64,000 nt of DNA from Paracoccaceae bacterium (GCA_030148225.1 JASBTX010000028.1:1-64000), one strand, 5' to 3'; counted from the stretch's first letter, positions 16,984 to 25,927 are shown. Notes: generated from the sequence alone by a model not told the origin. A program made the numbers and translations.

Positions 16984-17187
16984 GTATCACGAACGCATGA
17001 ACGGGGCTGGGACGGCATCGCCATTGCCGCGATCAGCGCCGCACGCCGATCCTGACCGCACTGGCCAAGGCGGTTCAGACCACTGGTACCTCAAATTGTA
17101 GGCGCTTCGCGCCGGGGGTATAAAGCGCAGTTAATCTTTGCCGCCTAAGCCCTGTGCCGGATTGCATTCAAGCCGAGAGGACGAGAG

Positions 17188-19632
17188 ATGGTTGCAGAGG
17201 GCGGGAACGGCTCTACTGAATTTGTGGGCACGGTTGACGATGATGATATTTCCGACGGGTTCACCAACGCGGCCGGGCGCAGTCTTTCGGAAAAACTGGC
17301 GGATGTGGACAAGGTCAACGGCAATGCCGGTGATGACCGCATCAGCACCGGCGCGGGCGATGACCTGGCCGCCGGTGACATGGTGGGCGATGAATGGCGC
17401 TATGTCGACGGTAAATGGGTCTATGATGCCGCCCGGATGCAGGTCAGCGATCTGGGGGCCAGCCGGTCATATGATGACGAGATCACCACGGGCGCGGGCG
17501 ATGACGTGCTGCTTGGCAATGGCGGTGACGATATCCTGCGCGCGGGTGCGGGTGCTGATACCATCAATGCCGGAACGGGCGATGACCGCGCCTTTGGCGG
17601 CAGAGGTGACGACCTTGTCAATCTCGAGGATGGTGATGACTATGCCGAGGCTGGGCTTGGCAATGATATTGTCAATGCGGGCGATGGTGATGACGTTGTT
17701 TATGGTGACCTGCGCGGCAATAACATCCTGAATGATACCGGTGGCCTCTCGGGGTTTTCTCAACTTGCTGACGCGGGCGGCTGGACGATGACGGATGTGG
17801 ATGGCCAATCGGCGATCGCGCAATCCGCCAATACCGTGGCGGGCGAAAGCTATACGATTTCGTTCGAACTTGCGGCGAATTTCTCGGCTGGCCATTCGAG
17901 CGGTCAGGTCGAGGTTCTGTGGAACGGCGACGTGGTTGCGACGGTCGAGGCGACCTCGGCCGTTTACCAAAAATACGCGGTTGAGGTTACCGGCAGCGGC
18001 AGCGACGGGGAATTGTCATTTCGTGCGCTCGACCCGACCGGCGGCCCCGAATATGATTTTTCCGGACCTGTCGTTTCGTATGATGCCGAAATGACAATCG
18101 GGGGTGAAACGGTTGAGGTCGCGGCATTCGCGCCGGGTCAGGCGGTGCTTTATCAGGTGATCAACGGTCATCTCAAGGCGTTCGATCCCGAGGCGCGGGA
18201 ATATGTGGATGTCGGTGACCCGCCCGATTTCAAGATCAATGCCGTCGGCTTCAATGTCGAGGACGATCTGATTTACGGCGTGGCCAAATCCAGCGGCACC
18301 GACTCGCTGGGTCATCCGGTCGCGAGCACCGATATCGTGATGATCGACGCGACCGGCAGCACCTATCGGGTGGGCGAGGGGTATTATGGCGACTATGTCG
18401 GCGATTTTGACGATAGCGGAAATCTCTGGACGTTCCAGTCGTCGCTTAACCGGCTGAGCGTGGTGGATGTCGACAATCCGGATGCAGCGGGCAACCCGCA
18501 GATCACCCATTACGACCTGCCAAATGGCATCTTTACCGACCGCACCTATGACCTGGCCTATAATTCTGATGACGGTAATTTCTATGCCGTGGTCTCGCCG
18601 CGCGCCAATGGCGGTGAGGGCAAGGTCGTCAAGATTGATCTGAGCGCGGTACCCGAGGGGGGCAATCCGGTATTTGCCGAAGTGCCGATCACCGGAACGC
18701 TATATGATGACGGGATGGCCACCGGCATGGCCAAAGGCGCCTATGGCGCGGTATTCATGGATGGTGACGGGAATCTCTTTTTCGGCCTGAACCGCGGCGA
18801 TCACGATCTGGACGGCGAGACCGGCGCGCAGGGGGCCATCTTCAAGGTCAATGTTGATTGGGACGCGGGCGAGGCGTTTGCGGAGTTCATGTCCGAGGCG
18901 CAGACGACAGGCTCCAATGACGGCACGGTCGACCCGCGCTCGGGAGACGCCTTTGCCGAGGTTGATGCGGAATCGCCGGTGTTGTTGCGCAAACCCGAAC
19001 TCGTGCCGAACGCGGGCGGCAATGACGATCTGCGCGGCGGCGACGGAGATGACACCATGTACGGCAATGGCGGCGATGACACGCTGCATGGCGGGCAGGG
19101 CAATGACGACCTTTCCGGTGATCAGGGCGATGACCGGATCAATGCAGGCACGGGCAATGACACCCTTCAGGGTGGTGCGGGCGAAGATCGCCTGCGCGGA
19201 GAGGCCGGAGACGACGCGATCAGCGGCGGCAGTGGTCGCGACTTTATCGACGGCGGCAGCGGCGGCGATCGCATCGATGGGGGCGAAGGGGCCGACAAGA
19301 TTGTCGGTGGCACCGGGGCCGACACGATATCCGGCGGGGCGGGCAATGATCACCTGTGGGGCGGTCAGTGGCGCGCCGACAACGCGGCCGACACGTTTGT
19401 CGTGCAGGCAGGAACCGGACGCGACATGATCCACGATTTCGAGGTGGGGGTCGACCGTATCGATCTGTCCGCCTACGGGCTGGAATTCGATGAGGTGCAG
19501 AATGCCATGCAGGATCAGGGCTGGGCGACCGAAATCGATTTGTCGTCCCTTTCTGGCGGCCAACCGGGGGATGCGCTGATCCTGAAATCGGTTGATGCCG
19601 ACGACCTGAGTGAAGATGATTTCATATTGTGA
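17188..19632 (+). CDS. RTX-type calcium-binding secreted protein
   Basis: Predicted 814 residues. Calcium-binding nonapeptides (GGxGxDxxx type) occur in two blocks, about residues 45-175 (for example GAGDDVLLGNGGDD, GGRGDDLVNLEDGDD) and about 612-735 (GGDGDDTMYGNGGDD, GGTGADTISGGAGND). Between them lies a beta-rich central region with propeller-like strands (DGMATGMAKGAYGAVFMDGDGNLFFG). The end (DRIDLSAYGLEFDEV... then DLSEDDFIL) resembles serralysin-like C-termini and the uncleaved type I secretion signal. The two genes that follow form the exporter. I see no protease, lipase or nuclease motif. ATG 17188 follows GAGAGGACGAGAG. Confidence 0.88.
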   Translation: MVAEGGNGSTEFVGTVDDDDISDGFTNAAGRSLSEKLADVDKVNGNAGDDRISTGAGDDLAAGDMVGDEWRYVDGKWVYDAARMQVSDLGASRSYDDEITTGAGDDVLLGNGGDDILRAGAGADTINAGTGDDRAFGGRGDDLVNLEDGDDYAEAGLGNDIVNAGDGDDVVYGDLRGNNILNDTGGLSGFSQLADAGGWTMTDVDGQSAIAQSANTVAGESYTISFELAANFSAGHSSGQVEVLWNGDVVATVEATSAVYQKYAVEVTGSGSDGELSFRALDPTGGPEYDFSGPVVSYDAEMTIGGETVEVAAFAPGQAVLYQVINGHLKAFDPEAREYVDVGDPPDFKINAVGFNVEDDLIYGVAKSSGTDSLGHPVASTDIVMIDATGSTYRVGEGYYGDYVGDFDDSGNLWTFQSSLNRLSVVDVDNPDAAGNPQITHYDLPNGIFTDRTYDLAYNSDDGNFYAVVSPRANGGEGKVVKIDLSAVPEGGNPVFAEVPITGTLYDDGMATGMAKGAYGAVFMDGDGNLFFGLNRGDHDLDGETGAQGAIFKVNVDWDAGEAFAEFMSEAQTTGSNDGTVDPRSGDAFAEVDAESPVLLRKPELVPNAGGNDDLRGGDGDDTMYGNGGDDTLHGGQGNDDLSGDQGDDRINAGTGNDTLQGGAGEDRLRGEAGDDAISGGSGRDFIDGGSGGDRIDGGEGADKIVGGTGADTISGGAGNDHLWGGQWRADNAADTFVVQAGTGRDMIHDFEVGVDRIDLSAYGLEFDEVQNAMQDQGWATEIDLSSLSGGQPGDALILKSVDADDLSEDDFIL

Positions 19633-19651
19633 TCCCGGGCGGTCCGGCGAC

Positions 19652-21721
19652 GTGTCAAACGGTTTCGCACAGCTTGCGCGCCTGATCGTGCCGCTCCTGA
19701 TACTCAGCCTGGTGAGCAATCTTGCCGTGCTGATCAGCCCGCTTTTCATGATGCAGGTCATTGATCGCGTCATCCCCAGCGGCAATGTCGCGACGCTGCT
19801 GCTTTTGGGGTTGCTGGCCATCGGCGCTTTGATCCTGCAGGCGGTGGTTGAATTCGCGCGCGATCTGACACTGGGGCGGGTCGCCCGCTGGGTCGAAGCC
19901 CGGGGCGCGGGCATGGCCATTTCGCCGGAATGCCGCAACGGCCAACCCCTGATCGAGGATGCGGCGCGTCTTGGCCGGTTCGTGAGTGGCGGCGCGCTGA
20001 TTGCCGCGCTCAATCTGCCGTGGATCCCGGTATTCCTGCTGGCGCTGGCGCTGATACATCCGCAATTTCTGCTGCTTCTTGCCCTTTTGTGCGGCCTCTT
20101 GCTGATCAGCCGAACGCTTTGCGACATGACCATCGGGCCGAGCGATGCGGCAGTCGAGGAAGCGGCCCGTCAGGAAAACGGGACACTGGCCGAAATCGGC
20201 GGGATTTCCCGAAAGAGCGGCATGGCGTTGATGCGCCAGAACCTGTTGCAGCGCTTTGCCGCTTTGCAGGCGGGGCGGCACGGGCGTCTGGATCAGGCCG
20301 AGCCTGTGCGATGCGCCAGGTCCGGCATCGCGACCTTTCTGCGCAGCGCCAGCCAGATCACCGCGCTGGGGCTTGGTGCCTATCTGGTGACGCGCAACAG
20401 CCTGTCGCCCGGCGGGATGATCGCCGCGTCGATATTACTGAGCAAAAGTTACGCCATCGCAGAGGCTACGCTGGGCCAGTTGCCGGCGATCCGGGCAGGG
20501 CTGGCAAGTTATGCTTCGCTTTGCGCTGCACCGGATACCGGCGAAATGCGCGCAGCCATCGTCCCCGAATTTCAGGGAGGCCTGCGCGCTGATGGTGTGA
20601 TTGTGCCGCGCGGCGCCGGCCTGCCACCCAGGCTGGACCGGGTGTCCTTTGAACTGGAACCGGGGGAAGTCATGGTGATCATAGGCAATTCCGGTGCCGG
20701 AAAATCAACGCTGCTGAAGGCGCTTGCCGGGGCTGAACCTGCCCCGATCGGATCGGTCTTTCTGGACGACAGCGAAATTCGCGGCCTCAATGCCATGGCG
20801 CTTGGTCAGTCGGTCGGTTTTTTACCTCAGCGCGCGGAAATGGCGGCGGCCAGTATCGCCGATAATATCGCGCATCTTGATCCGCAGGCCGACAGGGCCC
20901 GGATTGTCGCCGCCGCGCGTATGGCAGGTGTGCATGGGCTGATCTCGGCCTTGCCCGATGCCTATGCCACCGACCTTGGTGCGCATCCCTATCTGCTTTC
21001 TGCCGGGCAGGCGCAGCGCGTGGCACTGGCGCGCGCGCTTTATGTCGAACCGCGCTATCTCTTTCTGGATGAACCCAATGCGCTTCTGGATGCGGACGGA
21101 GAGCGCGCGCTTGGACAGACGCTCCAGCGTCTGAGGGCGCAGGGCACGACCATCGTCATGGTGCTGCAGCGTTCCGGTCTCATGGGCATGGCCGACAAAA
21201 TTCTGCGTCTGGAACGCGGTCGGGTGATCGACATGGGCAACCGGTCCGAGGTTCTGGGCAGGCTTGGCATCGGTGGCCGGAAGATCGATCTGCCATTGCT
21301 GGAATCCTCGCTTGAAGATCTGAGAGACTGGATCGCGGCGCAGTTCACCCGGACCACGGATCAGGAATTCAGCCAGAAAGCCCAGATTGTCGGAAGCGAA
21401 ATGTTCCAGATCGCCCGGATGAATGGCCCACAAGACCTTGATCGTCAGGCGCGCTTCGAATTCACCTTTGTCGATGATGGCTTGTGCGAGCTGTCGCTGA
21501 CGGAACCCGTGGCCAGCGCACTGGAAGACAAGAAAATCCGGGTTGCGGCTTTGGTTGACAAGCGGGCCGATTTTGCAGGGCTTACGGATGACGAGCGGGC
21601 CATCGCGTCGGTTATCGGCCTGTCGGATCGCTTTGATATTGTCAGCAATGACGCATCCACCCGCCTCTCGGTCTCGTTGACCGACAAAGCGGCAGAAGGT
21701 TCCGGTGGGCGGCTGATATGA
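19652..21721 (+). CDS. Type I secretion ABC transporter (PrtD/HlyB type) with altered H-loop
   Basis: Predicted 689 residues from the GTG at 19652 (alternatives GTG 19610 or ATG 19616 would overlap the RTX gene). Membrane domain about residues 10-290; Walker A GNSGAGKST near 345, signature LSAGQ near 449, Walker B YLFLDEP near 469. The H-loop position, normally His in ABC exporters (V-x-x-H-R), is Gln506 (MVLQRSG). A region of about 145 residues beyond the ABC domain, from IGGRKIDLPLLESSLEDL onward, is not part of the usual PrtD fold. It should export the adjacent RTX protein with the HlyD-like adaptor. The next gene overlaps its stop by four bases. Confidence 0.85.
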   Translation: MSNGFAQLARLIVPLLILSLVSNLAVLISPLFMMQVIDRVIPSGNVATLLLLGLLAIGALILQAVVEFARDLTLGRVARWVEARGAGMAISPECRNGQPLIEDAARLGRFVSGGALIAALNLPWIPVFLLALALIHPQFLLLLALLCGLLLISRTLCDMTIGPSDAAVEEAARQENGTLAEIGGISRKSGMALMRQNLLQRFAALQAGRHGRLDQAEPVRCARSGIATFLRSASQITALGLGAYLVTRNSLSPGGMIAASILLSKSYAIAEATLGQLPAIRAGLASYASLCAAPDTGEMRAAIVPEFQGGLRADGVIVPRGAGLPPRLDRVSFELEPGEVMVIIGNSGAGKSTLLKALAGAEPAPIGSVFLDDSEIRGLNAMALGQSVGFLPQRAEMAAASIADNIAHLDPQADRARIVAAARMAGVHGLISALPDAYATDLGAHPYLLSAGQAQRVALARALYVEPRYLFLDEPNALLDADGERALGQTLQRLRAQGTTIVMVLQRSGLMGMADKILRLERGRVIDMGNRSEVLGRLGIGGRKIDLPLLESSLEDLRDWIAAQFTRTTDQEFSQKAQIVGSEMFQIARMNGPQDLDRQARFEFTFVDDGLCELSLTEPVASALEDKKIRVAALVDKRADFAGLTDDERAIASVIGLSDRFDIVSNDASTRLSVSLTDKAAEGSGGRLI

Positions 21722-22977
21722 GCATTTCATCCACCGATCTGCCGCGCGCCGCCACAGGCCCGTTGCGCATCGCCGCGCTGGTGCTGATCATTTTTGGCAC
21801 AGGATTTGTCTTTTGGGGCATGTATGCCCCGATCACCACGACCTTGTCGCTGACCGGGCGGATCGTGTCGTCCAAGCCCGCATTCGCCTTGCAGCACCCC
21901 TATGGTGGACGGGTGGCCAATGTACTTGTCCAGCTTCATGATCAGGTTTCACGGGATCAGCCGCTGATGATCCTCGATAGCGCGCTGGACGGTGCAAGAC
22001 GCGACGCCGAGGTCAGCCTCAGGGCGCGGCTAGCGCAGGAAAATGCCGTCATCACACAAATACTTGCCGACAAGACATCAAATGCGATGGCAGAAACGCC
22101 GCTTGGCCTTCGGTATCGCCAATCACAGCTGCGGGTGCGCATGCTCGGCGACCGAGCGGAGGGTCAGGCCGCGCAACAGATATCTCTTGGCGAAAAACTC
22201 GCTTTTGCCGAGGCACAGCTGGGGCTGATGACCGCGCGTGCCGCGCGTCAGGCGGAATTGGTCGATGATGGCTTTTTCGCCCGCAACCAAAGCGAGGCGC
22301 TGGAGGAACAGCGCATGATCGTGCAGGGCGAGATTGCCGGCGACCGGGAGCGTCTGCAGGCGCTCAAGGTGCAATCGCGCGATATCACGTTGCAGGCAGA
22401 GCTTGCACAACTGTCACTACAGAGCGAGTTTGCGACGCTGCGCGAAGAAAACCTGCGCCGGATCGAAGCGCTGAATGCGTCGATTGCCGAACTGGAGGAC
22501 AGGATCGAGCATGCTGTCGTGCGTGCGCCCATTGCGGGCACAGTGACAGATATCGGTTTTGCCTCTGCCGAGAGGTTTGCCCCGCGCGGCGCGACATTGC
22601 TGTCGCTGGCCCAGCCGCTGGATCAGCCCCATCTGTCAATCGCCGTGCCGGTGGGCCAGATCGATCAGCTGCGCACCGGCATGACGGGTAAGCTGACCAT
22701 TCCGGGCCTGCCACAGCGCAACCTCCCACCGGCATCGGCGCGTATTACCGCGCTTTCGCCGCGGGCAGAGCAGGATCAGGAAGGTAATCCCGTTGCCTAT
22801 CGCGGTATCGCTGAGATCAATCCCGAAGAGCTTGTGCAGTTGGCCAGCGCCATTCGCCCCGCAGAGCTGAGCGAGGACATGCCGGTCATGCTGACCGTGG
22901 AGACGCGCCAATCAACGTTTTTTCGCTATCTCCTGTCGCCGGTCGGCGCGGCCTTTCGCAACGCATTTCAGGACTGA
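21718..22977 (+). CDS. HlyD family type I secretion membrane-fusion protein
   Basis: Predicted 419 residues: one N-terminal membrane anchor (about 15-35), a lipoyl-like half (VSSKPAFALQHPYGGRVANVLVQLHDQV), a long alpha-helical hairpin (about 100-260, rich in Gln, Glu, Ala and Arg), the second lipoyl half (HAVVRAPIAGTVTDIGFASAERFAPRG) and a beta-barrel C-terminus. This adaptor connects the inner-membrane ABC exporter to an outer-membrane TolC-like channel, which is not in the window. The ATG overlaps the transporter stop. Confidence 0.92.
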   Translation: MSISSTDLPRAATGPLRIAALVLIIFGTGFVFWGMYAPITTTLSLTGRIVSSKPAFALQHPYGGRVANVLVQLHDQVSRDQPLMILDSALDGARRDAEVSLRARLAQENAVITQILADKTSNAMAETPLGLRYRQSQLRVRMLGDRAEGQAAQQISLGEKLAFAEAQLGLMTARAARQAELVDDGFFARNQSEALEEQRMIVQGEIAGDRERLQALKVQSRDITLQAELAQLSLQSEFATLREENLRRIEALNASIAELEDRIEHAVVRAPIAGTVTDIGFASAERFAPRGATLLSLAQPLDQPHLSIAVPVGQIDQLRTGMTGKLTIPGLPQRNLPPASARITALSPRAEQDQEGNPVAYRGIAEINPEELVQLASAIRPAELSEDMPVMLTVETRQSTFFRYLLSPVGAAFRNAFQD

Positions 22978-23021
22978 ACCCGGCGCTTGCATGGCCCGCA
23001 GATGGGGACGAGAAATTGCGC

Positions 23022-23486
23022 CTAGATTTGCAGATCCAGCCGGGGTTTCCAGAACGGGCGGAAAAGCTCGATCTTGGGGCAACGGTTCATGACCACTTTC
23101 AGCCCGGCGTCGGTGGCCAGCTTCGCCGCGGCGTCGTCATAGACGCCGATCTGCCCCCACAGGACCTTTGCGCCGATGGCGACGGCCTGTTCGGCAATGC
23201 CGAAAAGTTCCTCTTTCGGGCGGAACACCTCGACCATATCCACCGGGCGGTCGATTTCAGCAAGCGAATGATAAACCGGAATACCCCGGATTTCGGCCAC
23301 GTTCGGGTTCGGGTTTACGGGGATCATGTCGTAACCGGTCTCGTGCAATACGCGTAGCACGCCATAGGAAAACTTGGTCTTGTCGGCGCTCGCGCCGACC
23401 ATGGCGATGGTTCTGACCGATTTCAGAATATCGGCAATATAGCCGGGCGCATAGTCATAGATGTGGTCGATATCGGCTTCGGGCAT
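23022..23486 (-). CDS. CoA-binding domain protein (YccU type)
   Basis: Predicted 154 residues forming a Rossmann-like CoA-binding domain: VRTIAMVGASADKTKFSYGVLRVLHETGYDMIPVNPN, VDMVEVFRPKEELFGIAEQAVAIGAKVLWGQIGV, and a final VVMNRCPKIELFRP. Proteins of this family resemble the N-terminal domain of succinyl-CoA synthetase alpha but are stand-alone and of unknown substrate. It starts two bases after the ferredoxin stop and is the last gene of the minus-strand group that includes the SBP56 gene. Confidence 0.88.
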   Translation of the reverse strand: MPEADIDHIYDYAPGYIADILKSVRTIAMVGASADKTKFSYGVLRVLHETGYDMIPVNPNPNVAEIRGIPVYHSLAEIDRPVDMVEVFRPKEELFGIAEQAVAIGAKVLWGQIGVYDDAAAKLATDAGLKVVMNRCPKIELFRPFWKPRLDLQI

Positions 23487-23488
23487 GA

Positions 23489-23854
23489 TCAGACTTTCGG
23501 TTTGGCCGCGATATCGGCCTTCAGCTCATGGGGTTCAAGCGGATCAAGAAACGGGTTGCGGTAAAGCCTGTCGTGGCTTTCGACCCCGATTTCCAGCGTG
23601 ATGTCAGAGGTTGCGCGCGCGACGCAGAGGATGACATAGCCATCGGCGATCTGACGGTTGTTCAGCGCCACCTGGCGGCGCTGGTCAACCGTGCCCGCGA
23701 TCAGTTTGGCCGCGCAGGTGATGCAGCCGCCATATTGGCAGCCATAGGGCAGGTCGACGCCCTGTTCGCGCAATTGTTCCAGCAGGGGACGGCGGTCGTT
23801 CACCTGCAGGGTGGCCTGCGCGCGGTTGGCGAGCGTGACGGTGTGGGTGTTCAT
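23489..23854 (-). CDS. 2Fe-2S ferredoxin-type iron-sulfur protein
   Basis: Predicted 121 residues starting MNTHTVTL. The plant-type motif is visible: CQYGGCITC (Cys-x4-Cys-x2-Cys) followed by VILCVA, giving the four Cys ligands. The C-terminal part EIGVESHDRLYRNPFLDPLEPHELKADIA is an extra tail of about 35 residues. It should carry electrons for an oxidoreductase; the upstream SBP56-like protein and downstream CoA-binding protein are candidate partners. The frame continues 33 codons upstream without typical start features. Confidence 0.87.
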   Translation of the reverse strand: MNTHTVTLANRAQATLQVNDRRPLLEQLREQGVDLPYGCQYGGCITCAAKLIAGTVDQRRQVALNNRQIADGYVILCVARATSDITLEIGVESHDRLYRNPFLDPLEPHELKADIAAKPKV

Positions 23855-23903
23855 GGCCACCCCTTTGTCGCGCAGGGCAGGGCGTTGGTGCGAAGCGGTC
23901 CCG

Positions 23904-25259
23904 TCACAGCCATATGTCGCTCGTGCAGTCGCCGCCGGGATAGCGCGCTTCATGGCAGCGCGAGGGGCCGTTCGGTTCCTTGCCGAAATTGACGATGAAA
24001 TCGGGGTTGAGCGTCATGCCGCCATTCTCCGGATCGCAGTCGATCATCACCATCACCCCGCCACGCTCGCGGATCTCGGGGTAGAACTGGTTGTCCCATG
24101 TCGAGAAAAGCGAGGTGGTGACATAGAGCCTTCGCCCGTCAAGGCTCAGCTGGAACATCTGCGGCCCACCGGCCATTTCCACCCCGTTGACGACCGGTGC
24201 CTTGCCCAGGAGCCCGCCCATAAAGACCTGACCGGTCATGCGCGGGTTGTGCGGATCGGTGATATCATACTGGCGCATATCGCCGTGCAGCCAGTTGTTG
24301 AGATAGAGGTATTTGTCGTCCATCGACACGAGGATCGCGCTCATCACGCCGGGCACGGGGATCGGCCATTCGGGGTGCGGCTCGTTCCCGACATCGATGA
24401 TCTTTTCCCATTCCCACTTGCCCGCGTCCGACTTCCAGAAATGGATGACATTGCTCGAGAGCGCCGCACCGCAAAAGCCGTGGGTGCTGTCGGGGTCGTG
24501 GTGGAACTTTACCTCGAGCGGGATCAGCCCGTCTTCGCCCAGATACATGGTCTCGACCGGCTTACGCTTCTCGAAATCCCAGAAATGCAGGCGGCGGCCG
24601 TATTTGAGGTGGCCGACCTCCTCGAGGTCGAAGCCCGGCATGAAGGTGTTGGGCGCGGCCCATTCGGACGAGACCATCACGTTGTGGCGCGGCTGGTACC
24701 AGAAATCATAACCAAAGGGGATGTCGCCCATTGACGCCTCCCAGCGGCCCATGATCTCGAAATCCTTGTTCAGGTGCAGATATCCGCCCGGTGCCTCGCC
24801 CCTCGCGTCGCCCAGCATCGAGATGATGATCTCGCTCCCGAGGCAATGCACGGTATGGGGACCGGAGAGGTCGGTCTTTGCCTTGATCTCCGCCCCGTCG
24901 ATCACCTTGTGAAGCCGCGGCGCGCGGGGGTCGGTGGCGGTGTCGACGATATGCAGGTTGTTCGAGCGCACACCGGGCAGGATCAGGTATTTCCGTGCCA
25001 TGGACGCGTCATCATGGCAGGACGAGCAGGCGTTCCAGCCCATATGGTGCAACTCATCCCCGATCCCCGGCATTTCCAGACGGTGGATTACCTGGCTGTA
25101 GGTCGGGCTGTCGGGGTCGACATCCACGGTGGCCAAATAGTCGGGTTTCTGGATGCCGGTGCCGGTGTAGATGGCAATGGTGTATAGCAGCTTTTCGCGC
25201 GGTGCCCTGATGGCCTCGGCTGGCGAGGCATAGCCCGGCCCGCAACATTCCTTGCTCAC
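23904..25259 (-). CDS. Selenium-binding protein 56 / methanethiol oxidase family protein
   Basis: Predicted 451 residues with the SBP56 signatures: N-terminal KECCGPGYASPAEAIRAPREKLLY, ELHHMGWNACSSCH, GPHTVHCLGSEIIISMLGD, a TFMPGFDLEEVGHLKYGRRLHFWDF block, and SLDGRRLYVTTSLFSTWDNQFYP near the end. Family members include bacterial methanethiol oxidases (copper-dependent, giving formaldehyde, H2O2 and H2S). Unlike known bacterial methanethiol oxidases, it shows no signal peptide, so location is uncertain. It overlaps the upstream small ORF (ATGA) and has a ferredoxin and a CoA-binding gene downstream. The substrate is inference. Confidence 0.88.
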   Translation of the reverse strand: MSKECCGPGYASPAEAIRAPREKLLYTIAIYTGTGIQKPDYLATVDVDPDSPTYSQVIHRLEMPGIGDELHHMGWNACSSCHDDASMARKYLILPGVRSNNLHIVDTATDPRAPRLHKVIDGAEIKAKTDLSGPHTVHCLGSEIIISMLGDARGEAPGGYLHLNKDFEIMGRWEASMGDIPFGYDFWYQPRHNVMVSSEWAAPNTFMPGFDLEEVGHLKYGRRLHFWDFEKRKPVETMYLGEDGLIPLEVKFHHDPDSTHGFCGAALSSNVIHFWKSDAGKWEWEKIIDVGNEPHPEWPIPVPGVMSAILVSMDDKYLYLNNWLHGDMRQYDITDPHNPRMTGQVFMGGLLGKAPVVNGVEMAGGPQMFQLSLDGRRLYVTTSLFSTWDNQFYPEIRERGGVMVMIDCDPENGGMTLNPDFIVNFGKEPNGPSRCHEARYPGGDCTSDIWL

Positions 25260-25510
25260 ATGCCCATCCTTTCGGCTATGGCGACGATACGGTGCATCTC
25301 GCGCAATACAGGTTTTTCGAGCAGTTTGCCATCATCGGCAAACATCCCGGTATCGGCAGCCTCGAACGGGGTCATGTCGGGTGTGATATCCCAAAGAAAA
25401 CAGAGCACTCCGGTTTCGATACGTCTGCATGGACGCGGTTTGCAGACGTGTATGACGGATGAAGATTGCTCAGGCCGAAAGCGCATCGAGAACCGGGCAT
25501 TCGGGTACAT
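25256..25510 (-). CDS. Small protein of unknown function coupled to the SBP56-like gene
   Basis: The 84-residue frame ends IVAIAERMGM with its stop overlapping the SBP56-like ATG. The part from FLWDITPDMTPFEAADTGMFADDGKLLEKP reads like ordinary protein, but the first 20-30 residues overlap merR and a perfect inverted repeat, so the true start may be further in, for example the GTG of TGVLCFLWD. I recognise no family. It could also be the C-terminal remnant of a larger gene. Confidence 0.4.
   Translation of the reverse strand: MYPNARFSMRFRPEQSSSVIHVCKPRPCRRIETGVLCFLWDITPDMTPFEAADTGMFADDGKLLEKPVLREMHRIVAIAERMGM
25421..25449. repeat. Perfect inverted repeat after merR
   Basis: ACGTCTGCA (25421-25429) and TGCAGACGT (25441-25449) form a 9-bp palindrome with an 11-base loop, 20 bases beyond the merR stop. 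It could be a terminator-like hairpin without T tract or a protein-binding site for the SBP56 gene group. Confidence 0.5.
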
Positions 25511-25883
25511 CCTCGCCCGAGCATTTCGCGGCCGTTTCCTCCAGAACGCTTTCGATCCGTTTCAGATCCGTGATCCGGGCCCGGACATCCGACAGATGTG
25601 CAAGGGTGCGCTCGTGCACCTCGGCGCAGGTCTGGGTGCCGCCATCGACCAGCGTCAGCAATCCGCGCACCTCGTTGAGCGAGAATCCCAGTTCGCGCAT
25701 CCGCATGACAAAGCGCAGCCGCCGCACATGTTCCTCGCCATAGACGCGGAAGCCCCTGGCCGTGCGCGGCGGATCGGGCATGATGCCGATCTGCTCGTAG
25801 TAGCGGATCGTTTCGAGGTTGCAGCCCGTCGCCTTGGCAAGCTCGCTCCGTAACAGGTTTGTGACGGAATTATTTTTGCTCAT
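25470..25883 (-). CDS. merR: MerR family mercury-responsive regulator
   Basis: Predicted 137 residues. The N-terminal winged helix (AKATGCNLETIRYYEQIGIM, then ARGFRVYGEEHVRRLRFVMRMRELGFSL) and a long dimerisation helix are clear. Three Cys at 86, 121 and 129 match the Hg(II) ligands of MerR (82, 117, 126), with a spacing of 8 instead of 9 between the last two. It should repress, and with Hg(II) activate, the divergent merT promoter through the dyad at 25903-25917. Likely also autoregulated. The cysteine spacing makes mercury the best guess for the metal. Confidence 0.92.
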   Translation of the reverse strand: MSKNNSVTNLLRSELAKATGCNLETIRYYEQIGIMPDPPRTARGFRVYGEEHVRRLRFVMRMRELGFSLNEVRGLLTLVDGGTQTCAEVHERTLAHLSDVRARITDLKRIESVLEETAAKCSGEDVPECPVLDALSA

Positions 25884-25896
25884 ACCGAAATCTCTC

Positions 25897-25927
25897 TTGC
25901 CCCTGTACTAACTACAGATCGTAGACA
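25897..25927 (+). promoter_or_regulatory. mer promoter with MerR operator
   Basis: A -35-like TTGCCC (25897-25902) and a weak -10-like TAGACA (25922-25927) are 19 bases apart, the over-long spacing typical of MerR-controlled promoters. Between them is the dyad CTGTA-CTAAC-TACAG (25903-25917). Confidence 0.65.

Noticed and set aside
16984..17187. Possible decayed gene between the SnoaL-like protein and the RTX gene
   Set aside because: All frames contain stops; phrases such as LAKAVQTTG suggest protein but I could not assign a family, so no pseudogene is claimed.
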